A stretch of 64,000 bases of DNA from Streptomyces melanogenes (GCF_014649795.1 NZ_BMTS01000003.1:1-64000), one strand, 5' to 3'. Shown: positions 17,684 to 28,497, counted from the first letter of the stretch. The notes: generated from the letters alone by a model not told the origin. Numbers and translations are program-made.

Positions 17684-18012
17684 TGTGGGCTTTTCCGGTG
17701 GGGCTGCCGACAGGGCCGGAGTACGGCTCGGTGCCTGTCGGCGAGACGGACCCGCCCTACGGTCTGGAGCCGGTCGGCGCCCCGGGGTGCGACGTCTGGG
17801 ACGAAGACGGCTGCGACATCACCCGCGCGCGGATCGTCGACGAAGCGCCCATGAGTTCCCGGCCCCCGTCTGCGGCAGGAAGCCCGACAGGGGCGGAGAG
17901 CAAGTGCACCACGGTTGGGGACGGCCCCCAGCCGGACACCATGAGGAGACACGAAAGTGACACTCAAGGAAGCACTGAAGCGCAAGGCCACCTTCTGCGG
18001 CGGCAACGGTGA
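17683..18012 (+). CDS. Hypothetical protein coupled to the preceding gene
   Basis: The frame encodes 109 residues. The ATG overlaps the preceding stop (TGATG). The first 90 or so codons have the strong G/C third-position bias of real genes, with sequence such as GPEYGSVPVGETDPPYG and GCDVWDEDGCDITRARIVDEA. The last third overlaps the start of the 43-residue peptide gene in another frame and looks poor (HESDTQGSTEAQGHLLRRQR), so the true end or integrity is doubtful. No family is recognised. It may be a decayed or fast-evolving member of the locus. Confidence 0.45.
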   Translation: MWAFPVGLPTGPEYGSVPVGETDPPYGLEPVGAPGCDVWDEDGCDITRARIVDEAPMSSRPPSAAGSPTGAESKCTTVGDGPQPDTMRRHESDTQGSTEAQGHLLRRQR

Positions 18013-18088
18013 CGGCGACGACGATGGCGGCGAGGGTAACCCGCCCACGGGTGACTCGGACGACGGACGCGACTACCACAGCCGCTAG
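17957..18088 (+). CDS. 43-residue Gly/Asp-rich peptide, possible precursor peptide
   Basis: The GTG start follows AGGAG (17944-17948) at an ideal 8-base spacing. The peptide has a short basic amphipathic N-terminus (VTLKEALKRKATFCGG) and then a strongly acidic Gly/Asp-rich tail (GNGDGDDDGGEGN, PPTGDSDDGRDYHSR). It has one Cys at 14, Thr at 2, 12 and 31, and Ser at 34 and 42. A leader-like helix followed by a low-complexity acidic segment, next to a kinase, recalls a peptide and modifying-enzyme pair. It has no family I recognise. Function is unproven and it could instead be a small regulator. Confidence 0.65.
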   Translation: MTLKEALKRKATFCGGNGDGDDDGGEGNPPTGDSDDGRDYHSR

Positions 18089-18105
18089 TAGTCTCCCCTG
18101 ATCTG

Positions 18106-18138
18106 AGGGGCCGATCTCTGCTCCAGGGGTCGGCCCCT
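18106..18138 (+). terminator. Possible attenuator between peptide and kinase genes
   Basis: Nine-base arms AGGGGCCGA (18106-18114) and TCGGCCCCT (18130-18138) form a hairpin in the 70-base gap. A competing hairpin (CCCCTGATCTGAGGGG, 18095-18110) overlaps the left arm. Partial termination here would give more peptide than kinase, as in many peptide-enzyme operons (inference). Confidence 0.5.
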
Positions 18139-18158
18139 GCCACGGAGAGGACCAGTCG

Positions 18159-18995
18159 ATGACCGGCAACGGGCCATTCGAGATTCCTGATCACGTCCGA
18201 CGCGTCGTAACGCCCCTGGCCCAACAGCTCATTACCAACCGGCGTGGCTCCACAGTGTGGGACGTACGGACGGCCACCGGTCGGTTCGCGGTCAAACTGG
18301 GCTACCCCAGCCGGACGCACTCATGGACAGCGTTGGCGCCCGCCCGCGAAGCCACCATTCTTCGGCAGCTCATCGACCCCGCCGAGGTCCGTTTCGGCGA
18401 ATGGGAGCGGGGCACATGGAGCGCTCAGCCATGGCGAGAGGGCGCATCCCTCCATGCCCTGTGGGAACCCCATCGGCACGCGAAGGAGCCCGCTGCCCCC
18501 AGCGTCGGCGAGGCGCTGTCGTGTGCCGCCGCACTGGCCGATCTGCACGAACGCGGCTGGACGCACGGCGACGTGCAGCCCAACCACTTCGTCGTCGGAC
18601 CTCACGGGACCTTTCTCATCGACCTGGGGCTGGCGCGGGGTGGTGAGGTCCCCGAGATCTACGACTTCGAGTACCGAGGCTGCCTGGTCCACTACGAGGC
18701 TCCGGAGATCTCACGGAGTGTTCTGGCGAGCGGCACCGCCGTGCCCTCGAAAGAGGCGGACGTGTACGCGCTGGGTGCCTCGTTGTTCATCTCCGCCACC
18801 GGCCGCAGGCACGTCCCCTACCCGGACGACGCCGATCGGAAGGTTCAGCGGCAAGCCATCGTGGACAAGCCCCATCGGCCGGTCAACGTACCGGGCACCT
18901 TGGGCAAGCTGGTGGAACAGATGATGCGCCGCGACCCGGCCGACCGCCCCACGATTCAGGAAGTCCGCAAGAGCCTGGACCAGGCGGCAGCGTAG
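18159..18995 (+). CDS. Compact Hanks-type protein kinase
   Basis: The product has 278 residues and no membrane segment or sensor domain. The kinase core is complete by eye: Lys46 (RFAVKLGY), possible alpha-C Glu65, catalytic loop HGDVQPNHF (Asp138, Asn142), metal motif DLG (Asp155), APE at 181-183 and DVYALGASLF in the F-helix region. The glycine loop is poorly defined. The catalytic HGD and DLG resemble aminoglycoside kinase and LanKC-type kinases as much as classical Ser/Thr kinases, so the substrate could be a protein, peptide or small molecule. The ATG follows GGAGAGG. Its cassette position suggests that the upstream small proteins are substrates or partners. Confidence 0.85.
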   Translation: MTGNGPFEIPDHVRRVVTPLAQQLITNRRGSTVWDVRTATGRFAVKLGYPSRTHSWTALAPAREATILRQLIDPAEVRFGEWERGTWSAQPWREGASLHALWEPHRHAKEPAAPSVGEALSCAAALADLHERGWTHGDVQPNHFVVGPHGTFLIDLGLARGGEVPEIYDFEYRGCLVHYEAPEISRSVLASGTAVPSKEADVYALGASLFISATGRRHVPYPDDADRKVQRQAIVDKPHRPVNVPGTLGKLVEQMMRRDPADRPTIQEVRKSLDQAAA

Positions 18996-19005
18996 AAAGC
19001 CGGGA

Positions 19006-20463
19006 TCACGACACCCCCGCCCCCGCCCCCACCCCCACCACCTCCGTCTCCAACCGCTCAGCCGTCCGCCGAGCCGACTCCCGGGCCCGGCGGCCGCTCG
19101 TGGCCGCGCCCATGAGGAGGACGGACAGGCCGCAGCCGGTGATGATCCACCAGGCCGGGCGGGCCGCGTCCGGGAACGTGGTGGCGTAGGCGGTTCCGCT
19201 CGACAGGCCGCCCGCCAGGACCGCGCCGATCACCGCGACGCCCAGCGTCTGGCCCGTCTGGCGGCTGGTGGAGGCCACCGCCGCCGCCACGCCCGCCTGG
19301 GCGCGGGGCATTCCGGAGACCGCCGTGTTGGTGATGGGGGAGTTGACCATGCCGAAGCCGAGGCCGAACAGGACGTACCCGGAGAAGAGCAGGGCGTTCG
19401 ACGACTCGCCGTCGAAGGCGGCGAACAGCAGCCCGCTCGCGGCCATCGTGACGCCCGCGATCAGGAGCGACGGGCGGGGGCCCCGGCTCGCCACCAGGCG
19501 CCCGGAGAGGGGGGCGACCACCAGGGTCACCGCCGCCATCGGCACCATGTAGAGCCCGGCGTGCAGGGCGTCCAGGCCGCGTACGTTCTGCAGGTAGAGC
19601 GTGTTGACGAAGAGGAAGCCGCCCAGCGCGGCGAACGCCGAGACCGCGATCACCGTCGCCCCGCTGAACGGCACGCTGCGGAAGAACCGCAGGTCGATCA
19701 GGGGTTCGCGGCGCCGGGGCTCGTAGAGCAGGAGGCCGGTGAGGGCGCCGGCCGCCAGCGCGCAGAAGAACAGGATCCGCGCCGACGTCCAGCCCGCGCT
19801 CGGCGCCTCGATGATCGCGTAGGTGAGGGAGCCGAGCAGCACCACGACCAGCACCTGGCCCACCGGGTCGGGGCGGCGCGGCTTCGGGGCGCGGGACTCC
19901 GGGATGAACCGCCAGGTCAGCAGGAGCGCGGCCAGGCCCACCGGCAGGTTGATCCAGAAGATCGAGCGCCAGCCGACCGAGTCGACCAGGAGGCCGCCGA
20001 CGATCGGGCCCGCCGCCATGGAGATGCCGACGACGCCGCTCCACACCCCGATGGCGCGGGCGCGTTCGCGCGGGTCGGTGAAGGTGTTGGTGATGATCGA
20101 CATCGCCACCGGGTTGAGCATCGAGCCGCCGACCGCCTGGATCGTGCGGAAGGCGACCAGCGAGGAGAGGTTCGGGGCGAGCGAGCAGAGCAGCGAGCCC
20201 AGGGTGAAGACGGTCAGGCCCGCCATGAACACCCGGCGGCGGCCGATCCGGTCGGCCGTCGAGCCGGAGAGCATCAGCAGGGAGGCGAGGACGAGGGTGT
20301 ACGCGTCGATCGTCCACTGCATCCCGGAGACCGAGGTGTGCAGTTCGCGCTGCATGGTGGGCAGCGCCACGTTCAGGATCGTGTTGTCGAGGCCGACGAT
20401 CAGCAGGCTCATGCAGCAGATCGCCAGCACGAGTATGCGCCGCCGGGGGCTGAGGTCGGACAT
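19006..20463 (-). CDS. MFS multidrug efflux transporter (DHA2, 14 helices)
   Basis: The product has 485 residues. N-terminal helix LLIVGLDNTILNVALPTMQREL and motif A LSGSTADRIGRRRVF are typical of EmrB/QacA pumps, with GWRSIFWINLPVGLAALLL in the middle. It exports toxic compounds by proton antiport. The C-terminal tail is charged. The ATG at 20463 lies next to two TAGTACG-CTAACTAA repeats, so a repressor probably controls it. It is divergent from dus and converges on the kinase gene 10 bases away. Confidence 0.9.
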   Translation of the reverse strand: MSDLSPRRRILVLAICCMSLLIVGLDNTILNVALPTMQRELHTSVSGMQWTIDAYTLVLASLLMLSGSTADRIGRRRVFMAGLTVFTLGSLLCSLAPNLSSLVAFRTIQAVGGSMLNPVAMSIITNTFTDPRERARAIGVWSGVVGISMAAGPIVGGLLVDSVGWRSIFWINLPVGLAALLLTWRFIPESRAPKPRRPDPVGQVLVVVLLGSLTYAIIEAPSAGWTSARILFFCALAAGALTGLLLYEPRRREPLIDLRFFRSVPFSGATVIAVSAFAALGGFLFVNTLYLQNVRGLDALHAGLYMVPMAAVTLVVAPLSGRLVASRGPRPSLLIAGVTMAASGLLFAAFDGESSNALLFSGYVLFGLGFGMVNSPITNTAVSGMPRAQAGVAAAVASTSRQTGQTLGVAVIGAVLAGGLSSGTAYATTFPDAARPAWWIITGCGLSVLLMGAATSGRRARESARRTAERLETEVVGVGAGAGVS

Positions 20464-20470
20464 GCGTGGA

Positions 20471-20520
20471 TAGTACGCCTAACTAACGACCTGGTCCATG
20501 TAGTACGGCTAACTAAGGAC
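20471..20520. promoter_or_regulatory. Two 20-bp direct repeats upstream of the MFS gene
   Basis: TAGTACGCCTAACTAACGAC (20471-20490) and a copy with two changes (20501-20520) start exactly 30 bases apart. On the minus strand each contains TTAGTTAG and a TAGT/ACTA inverted pair. Tandem sites three turns apart suggest cooperative binding by a MarR- or TetR-type repressor. No such gene is adjacent. Confidence 0.6.
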
Positions 20521-20545
20521 CCCAGGGATGCGAGACAATGGCTCA

Positions 20546-21673
20546 ATGACCACGCTCAACATCGGCCCGCATGCCGTGCAGCCTCCGGTGGTGCTGGCGC
20601 CCATGGCCGGCATCACCAACGCCCCGTTCCGTACCCTGTGCCGCGAGTTCAGCGGCGGCAAGGGGCTGTTCGTGAGCGAGATGATCACGACGCGGGCGCT
20701 GGTCGAGCGCAACGAGAAGACCATGCAGCTGATCCACTTCGACGCGACGGAGACGCCCCGCTCGATCCAGCTGTACGGCGTCGACCCGGTCACCGTCGGC
20801 AAGGCCGTCCGGATGATCGTCGACGAGGACCTGGCCGACCACATCGACCTGAACTTCGGCTGCCCGGTGCCCAAGGTGACGCGGAAGGGCGGTGGCTCGG
20901 CCCTGCCCTACAAGCGGCCGCTGCTGCGCGCGATCCTCAACGAGGCGGTCTCCAACGCGGGGGACCTGCCGGTCACGATGAAGATGCGCAAGGGTATCGA
21001 CGACGACCACATCACGTATCTGGACGCCGGCCGGATCGCCGTCGAGGAGGGCGTCACCGCGATAGCGCTGCACGGCCGCACCGCCGCCCAGCACTACGGC
21101 GGGACCGCCGACTGGGACGCCATCGCGCGTCTGAAGGAGCACGTCCCGGAGATCCCGGTGCTCGGCAACGGCGACATCTGGTCCGCCGAGGACGCGCTGC
21201 GGATGATGAAGGAGACCGGCTGCGACGGCGTCGTGGTGGGCCGCGGCTGCCTCGGCCGCCCCTGGCTCTTCGGCGACCTGGTGGCCGCGTTCGAGGGTAC
21301 GGACTCCTACGCGCGCCCCACCCTGCGTACGGTCGCCGAGGTGATGGTGCGGCACGCGACGCTGCTCGGGGAGTGGATCGGCGACGAGTCGCGCGGCGTG
21401 ATCGACTTCCGCAAGCACGTGGCCTGGTACCTCAAGGGGTTCGCGGTCGGCTCGGAGATGCGCAAGCGCCTCGCGATCACCTCGTCCCTGGACGAGCTGA
21501 GCGCTCAGTTGAGCGAGCTCGACCTGGACCAGGCGTGGCCGGACGGCGCCGACGGCCCGCGCGGGCGCACCTCGGGCAACAACCGGGTGGTCCTGCCGGA
21601 CGGCTGGCTCAAGGACCCGTACGACTGCTCGGGCGTCAGCGCGGACGCCGAGCTGGACACCTCCGGCGGGTAG
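20546..21673 (+). CDS. dus: tRNA-dihydrouridine synthase
   Basis: The product has 375 residues, an FMN-dependent enzyme that reduces uridines in the tRNA D-loop. It starts NIGPHAVQPPVVLAPMAGITNAPFR and has the active-site NFGCPVPKVTRKGGGSAL with its general-acid Cys. Further on are LHGRTAAQHYGG and the FMN-phosphate site VLGNGDIWSAEDA, VVVGRGCLGRPWLF. This is the DusB-like class of actinobacteria. The ATG at 20546 matches the usual N-terminus; an in-frame ATG at 20528 is possible. It ends at a strong hairpin. Confidence 0.95.
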   Translation: MTTLNIGPHAVQPPVVLAPMAGITNAPFRTLCREFSGGKGLFVSEMITTRALVERNEKTMQLIHFDATETPRSIQLYGVDPVTVGKAVRMIVDEDLADHIDLNFGCPVPKVTRKGGGSALPYKRPLLRAILNEAVSNAGDLPVTMKMRKGIDDDHITYLDAGRIAVEEGVTAIALHGRTAAQHYGGTADWDAIARLKEHVPEIPVLGNGDIWSAEDALRMMKETGCDGVVVGRGCLGRPWLFGDLVAAFEGTDSYARPTLRTVAEVMVRHATLLGEWIGDESRGVIDFRKHVAWYLKGFAVGSEMRKRLAITSSLDELSAQLSELDLDQAWPDGADGPRGRTSGNNRVVLPDGWLKDPYDCSGVSADAELDTSGG

Positions 21674-21693
21674 AACCCGTACCAACTGGTTGA

Positions 21694-21726
21694 AAACGGC
21701 GGAACCGGGTCCCGGTTCCGCCGTTT
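21694..21726 (+). terminator. dus terminator
   Basis: Perfect 16-base arms (AAACGGCGGAACCGGG at 21694-21709 and its complement at 21711-21726) lie 20 bases after the dus stop. The right arm ends in TTT. Confidence 0.85.
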
Positions 21727-21857
21727 CGCGTGCGTCTCGCGTTGGCGTGATCCAAGGTCCGGATCGTGGAATTCCGGCCCGTCCGGCGGCGTGATTCTCG
21801 CCACCCCTGATAGGGGTTGCGCTCAGATGAGCAGTTTCAAGGCGACTGCACCTCTAG

Positions 21858-21884
21858 AAGGGGTGGCACTGAGTGCCACCCCTT
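21858..21884. terminator. Second hairpin between dus and ppdK
   Basis: A near-perfect palindrome with 13-base arms AAGGGGTGGCACT and AGTGCCACCCCTT around one G. It may be a back-up terminator or a processing site in the long ppdK leader region. No gene is seen between 21727 and 22145. Confidence 0.6.
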
Positions 21885-22039
21885 CAGTGTTTAAGAAGTG
21901 AACTCACTTGCGCTGTCATGCGCTCGGATGAGCGAGAAACCTGGGGTTTTGGTAAATCCGGCTTCAGGGAGTGAACGCATCAAGATCGCTCCGGTTACAC
22001 CCCGGTTACTTTCGATCTGCTGGCGGACGAGTGGTTAAG

Positions 22040-22110
22040 GCCCCATGACGCGCAAGTGGACGTACCCAGACACCTTCGATCTGGGTATGTTCCTCGCCGT
22101 CAGGGCAGCC
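22040..22110 (+). promoter_or_regulatory. Structured leader upstream of ppdK with possible short upstream frame
   Basis: The run from 22045 has the inverted pair ACCCAG (22066-22071) and CTGGGT (22081-22086). It is also the start of a frame beginning MTRKWTYPDTFDLGMFLAV that overruns the ppdK start in another frame. Its ribosome site is weak. It may be a regulatory 5' leader rather than a gene; the composition looks conserved rather than random, but this cannot be tested here. Confidence 0.35.
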
Positions 22111-22145
22111 CGCCACGCTTATTCGGAGCCGAGGAGTCGAGACTC

Positions 22146-24869
<2,724 letters not shown>

Positions 24870-24936
24870 GACCCCGGAACCGCCGCCGGGTCCCCGACCC
24901 TCAACACCGATCCGGTGGCGGTTCCGGTTCACCGAG

Positions 24937-24971
24937 AAGGGGCGGCACCCTGTGCGGGGGTGCCGCCCCTT
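24937..24971 (+). terminator. ppdK terminator
   Basis: Perfect 14-base arms (AAGGGGCGGCACCC at 24937-24950, complement at 24958-24971) and a 7-base loop. A weaker inverted pair (GGAACCGCC/GGCGGTTCC) lies nearer the stop. Confidence 0.85.
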
Positions 24972-25108
24972 CCGTGTGCCCGTACGCCCTTCCGCTTTGT
25001 TCCCGGGGCGAGTTTGTTCCCGGAGCGAGCGGGCGGATGATTTCTGGGTGTGCGTCCGCTTAATTCCTGTTGAAGTGCGGACATTTAACGGCGCCTTGGT
25101 CCTAAATG

Positions 25109-25150
25109 CAGAGTGCGGTTCACGGATCCCCATCCGCGAACCGCACTCTG
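25109..25150. other. Second long hairpin in a 550-base gap, possible small RNA or terminator
   Basis: Arms CAGAGTGCGGTTC and GAACCGCACTCTG, extended by CGGAT/ATCCG, form an almost continuous 18-bp stem with a CCCC loop. It lies beyond the ppdK terminator, where no gene needs terminating. Just upstream another pair (GTCCGC near 25054, GCGGAC near 25076) can fold. No coding frame with a ribosome site was found between 24972 and 25370. Confidence 0.4.
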
Positions 25151-25372
25151 TCATCCCCGCCGGGCACGGAGCCGCCACCATGCCGACCGCCGCCAGACGA
25201 AGCAAAGCCCCCCACGGTCCTCACAACGTCTTTCCGGTTGGCCCGGTGTCGTGCCCGACGTCGTACAGCTTTTCGGTACACACGGGCTGCTCGCGATGCC
25301 TTTCAAGTGTGGCTGAAAGGCCGGTGGTCACGGGGTGTGACGGTAGGCATACTCAGGGGCGGGACGATTGCG

Positions 25373-25402
25373 GATGCAACACGATGCAACATGTTGCAAC
25401 AT
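25373..25402 (+). promoter_or_regulatory. Three tandem 10-bp GATGCAACAT repeats upstream of the ArsR-like gene
   Basis: GATGCAACAC, GATGCAACAT and GTTGCAACAT follow each other without gaps. The last two create the 14-base palindrome TGCAACATGTTGCA (25385-25398). The site ends about 20 bases before the start codon, which suggests autoregulation by the encoded winged-helix protein. Confidence 0.6.
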
Positions 25403-25422
25403 TCGAGACAGGTGGAGATTCG

Positions 25423-26433
25423 GTGCTGCGTATTCATTTCACTGGCGTGGACCTGGCCCGGGTGCGCATGGCGCCTGGTCCGGACGCGCTGTGGGAAACG
25501 ATTCTCAGCTTTCATCGATTAAGAGACCGTCGGGGCGCCCTAGTCTTCGGTGAATGGCGAACGGAAACGCGTACCCGGTTGAACGGTGAAACACGTCCGC
25601 TCTCCGCAGTGGTGCCGGGCCGCGGCTATTTCCCCGACTTTCTCACGCCCGCCGAAGGGCCGCACACCATCGAGTCAGGGCTCGAGGTCGTACGTGAGAC
25701 GGGGCAGGACCGGCTGCACGACGAGCTCTCCCGGGTCGCGGGGCCCCGGGGGCTGCCCAGATGGCTGCGGGCGCTCGCCGAGGGCGGCAGCGAGCCGCTG
25801 GATCGTCTCATGTGCGTGCTGCGCAGCTACCACCGGGCCGCCATCGCGCCGTACTGGGCGCACATCCAGGCCCGCGTCGACGCCGACCGGGCCTGCCGCG
25901 GCCGCGCGCTCCTGGACGGCGGGGCGGACGAACTCCTCGCCTCGCTCCCGCCGATGATGCGCTGGCGGGCGCCCGTCCTGGAGGCGGACTACCCGGTGGA
26001 CCGGGACCTGTACCTGGAGGGCCGCGGGCTGCTGCTGCAGCCGTCCTTCTTCTGCCGCCGTACGCCGGTGGCGCTCCAGGACCCGCTGCTGCCGCCGGTG
26101 CTGGTCTATCCGGTGACGCACACCCACACGCCGTACGAGCGGCAGAGCGCGGGCACCGCGCCCGGCCCCTCGCTCGGCCGGCTCGTCGGGCACACCCGCT
26201 CGGCGGTGCTCCAGTCGATAGGCCACGGCTGTACGACGAGCGAACTCGCCCGCCGGGCGGGGGTGTCGCTCGCCTCGGCCAGCCAGCACGCCGGTGTCCT
26301 GCGGGAGGCCGGCCTGCTGGTGACCCTGCGGCACGGCAGCGCGGTGCTGCACACGCTGACCCCGCTGGGGACGGCGCTGCTGCGGGGTGGGCAGCCGGTG
26401 ATGGCGGAACGATCCGCCCCGGCGACGATGTAG
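25423..26433 (+). CDS. ArsR-like winged-helix transcriptional regulator with large N-terminal domain
   Basis: The product has 336 residues. The C-terminal 80 or so form an ArsR-type winged helix (GRLVGHTRSAVLQSIGHGCTTSELARRAGVSLASASQHAGVLREAGLLVTLRHGSAVLHTLTPLG). The N-terminal 250 residues (LRIHFTGVDLARVRMAPGPDALWETILSFHRL at the start) match a Streptomyces-type family of long ArsR-like regulators with an uncharacterised effector domain. The GTG follows GGTGGAG. No Cys-rich metal site is visible, so a non-metal signal is likely. It is convergent with the APC transporter. Confidence 0.87.
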   Translation: MLRIHFTGVDLARVRMAPGPDALWETILSFHRLRDRRGALVFGEWRTETRTRLNGETRPLSAVVPGRGYFPDFLTPAEGPHTIESGLEVVRETGQDRLHDELSRVAGPRGLPRWLRALAEGGSEPLDRLMCVLRSYHRAAIAPYWAHIQARVDADRACRGRALLDGGADELLASLPPMMRWRAPVLEADYPVDRDLYLEGRGLLLQPSFFCRRTPVALQDPLLPPVLVYPVTHTHTPYERQSAGTAPGPSLGRLVGHTRSAVLQSIGHGCTTSELARRAGVSLASASQHAGVLREAGLLVTLRHGSAVLHTLTPLGTALLRGGQPVMAERSAPATM

Positions 26434-26491
26434 GGCGTACGGGGGCGGCTCGGGGGGTGGCTGGAAACAGCCGCTCCCCGGCGGGTCTTCG

Positions 26492-26535
26492 GTGGGTGTT
26501 CCGCGGGTGCCCCGTGGGTGTCCCGTGGGTGTCCC
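26492..26535. repeat. Four 11-bp tandem repeats
   Basis: GTGGGTGTTCC, GCGGGTGCCCC, GTGGGTGTCCC and GTGGGTGTCCC lie head to tail in the gap between two convergent genes. This is a short minisatellite-like array of unknown role. Confidence 0.7.
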
Positions 26536-26565
26536 TGGGGCCTCCGGCCGTCGCCCGGTCCGCCG

Positions 26566-28401
26566 TCAGAGCCGGAACCGCAGTCGGCAGATCACCGCGT
26601 CCGTGTCGCGCCGCACCGCGTGCGCCAGGACCGCGCCGCGCTGGTTCTGGAGGAGCCGCTGCCAGATGTGGGCGGGCTCGACCTCCGGGATCAGCACGGT
26701 GACCCGGGTGTTGGGGTGGTAGCGGTGCACCCGGTCCACGTACGCGGCGACCGGGCGGCCCACCGTGCGGTGCGGCGAGTGCAGTTCGACCAGTTCCACG
26801 CCCGGGTTCCACAGCTGCCAGTCGCGGCGCAGCGCCTCGGTGGCCCGGCGGTCCTCCTCGTCGGGGTGGGTGACGGTGACGGCCCGTACCTCGTCGCCCA
26901 GGGACACGGCCGCGTTCAGCGCGTCGCCGGTGAGCCGGGACAGGTGCGACACCGGCACGATGACCAGCGAGCGGTCGCGGTGCGGCGGTTCGGGGACGCG
27001 GCCGAGGCCGATGCGCTCGCTGATCCTGCCGTACGCCCGGTGCACCGCCTCGAAGGCCAGCACGAGCAGCGGCAGCGCGATGGCGACGAGCCAGGCGCCG
27101 TCGGTGAACTTGGTCGCGGTGACGACGACCGCGCTCACCCCGGTCAGCAGCGCGCCGAAGCCGTTGAGCGCGGCCTTGGCGCGCCAGCGCTCGGACCGCT
27201 CGCGCCGCCAGTGCAGCACCATGCCGGTCTGGCAGATGGTGAACCCGACGAAGACGCCGATCGCGAAGAGCGGTACGAGCGTGTTGGTGTCGCCGCCCGA
27301 GAAGACGAGGAGCGCGCCGGAGACGGTGGCGAGCGCGAGGACGCCGTGGCGGTGCACCTGGCGGTCCGCCTTCAGGCCGAAGACGTGCGGCAGGTAGTTG
27401 TCGCGGGCGAGCAGCGACATGAGGACGGGCAGTCCGCCGAAGGAGGTGTTGGCGGCGAGCGCGAGCAGGACGACGGTGGCGAACTGGACGACGTAGAACG
27501 CCCAGTTGTGGCCGAGGGAGGCGTCCGCGAGCTGGGCGAGGACGGTGACGCCGTCGACCGGCTGGAGGTGGAAGCGCCCGATCAGTACGGAGAGCCCGAT
27601 GAGCATCGCGCCGAGCAGCGCGCCGAGGGCGACCTCGGTGCGCTGGGCGCGCTTGGCGGCGGGGGCGCGGAAGGACGGCACGGCGTTGGCGACGGCCTCG
27701 ACGCCGGTCAGCGCCGAGCAGCCGGAGGCGAACGCCTTGAGCAGGAGCAGCGCGCCGACGCTGGTGGCGTTGCCGGTCAGCACCGAGGCGTGCCCGTCGG
27801 CCGCTTCCGTGGAGACCGGCCCGTCGCGGAACAGCCCGGCCACGACGATCGCCAGGATCGACCCCACGAAGACGACGGTCGGCACGAGGAAGGCCTTGGC
27901 GGACTCCACGATGCCGCGCAGGTTCACGGCGGTGACGAGGACGAGGACGCCCAGGCAGATGGGGAGCCGGTCGTCGTAGAGGCCGGGGAAGGCGGAGGTC
28001 AGCGCGGCGACGCCGGCGGTGACGGAGACGGCGACGTTCAGTACGTAGTCGAGGATCAGGGAGGCGGCGGCGACCAGCCCGGTGCGGGGGCCGAGGTGGG
28101 CGCGGGCCACCGCGTACGAGCCGCCGCCGTTCGGGAACGCGGCGATGACCTGGCGGTACGAGGCGACGAGCACGGCGAGCAGGGCGGCGATGGCGAGCGT
28201 CACGGGCAGGGTGAACCCGAGCCCGTGCGCCCCGGCGGCGGCCAGCACCAGCACGATGGCCTCCGGCCCGTACGCGACGGAGGCCATCGCGTCGAGGGAG
28301 AGGGCGGCGAGGCCCTGGGTGGCGGTGAGGCGGTGGCGGTCGGGGGGTTGCTCGGTGGGGGCGGGGTTCGCGGTGGGTCGGGGCGCGGACTTGGTCAGCA
28401 T
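26566..28401 (-). CDS. APC-superfamily transporter, KimA-like potassium importer candidate
   Basis: The product has 611 residues with about 12 membrane helices (to about 470) and a C-terminal cytoplasmic domain of about 140 residues. The helix 1 region LAALSLDAMASVAYGPEAIVLVL and the overall size fit KimA (YdaO) of Bacillus, a proton-coupled potassium importer, better than classical amino-acid permeases. The tail (SLVIVPVSHLSRLTGDALNAAVSLGDEVRAVTV) has a universal-stress-protein-like fold. Broader annotation would be amino-acid permease. The ATG at 28401 is followed by a Pro/Thr-rich tail before helix 1. Substrate is inferred from family likeness only. Confidence 0.85.
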   Translation of the reverse strand: MLTKSAPRPTANPAPTEQPPDRHRLTATQGLAALSLDAMASVAYGPEAIVLVLAAAGAHGLGFTLPVTLAIAALLAVLVASYRQVIAAFPNGGGSYAVARAHLGPRTGLVAAASLILDYVLNVAVSVTAGVAALTSAFPGLYDDRLPICLGVLVLVTAVNLRGIVESAKAFLVPTVVFVGSILAIVVAGLFRDGPVSTEAADGHASVLTGNATSVGALLLLKAFASGCSALTGVEAVANAVPSFRAPAAKRAQRTEVALGALLGAMLIGLSVLIGRFHLQPVDGVTVLAQLADASLGHNWAFYVVQFATVVLLALAANTSFGGLPVLMSLLARDNYLPHVFGLKADRQVHRHGVLALATVSGALLVFSGGDTNTLVPLFAIGVFVGFTICQTGMVLHWRRERSERWRAKAALNGFGALLTGVSAVVVTATKFTDGAWLVAIALPLLVLAFEAVHRAYGRISERIGLGRVPEPPHRDRSLVIVPVSHLSRLTGDALNAAVSLGDEVRAVTVTHPDEEDRRATEALRRDWQLWNPGVELVELHSPHRTVGRPVAAYVDRVHRYHPNTRVTVLIPEVEPAHIWQRLLQNQRGAVLAHAVRRDTDAVICRLRFRL

Positions 28402-28497
28402 GCGCCGATGGTCCGCCGCGGGGGCCCGGCGGGCCGGGCTTATTGGCGGGGTCTTGGCGGGTGGGGGTGGGTTCTATACGGGGTCTTGACGGGGCCC

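Noticed and set aside
18159..18995. Class III or IV lanthipeptide synthetase
   Set aside because: The protein has only a kinase domain; the lyase and cyclase domains of LanKC or LanL are absent, and the peptide has a single Cys.
26492..26535. CRISPR-like array
   Set aside because: The units are 11 bases, gapless and without spacers; no cas genes are present.
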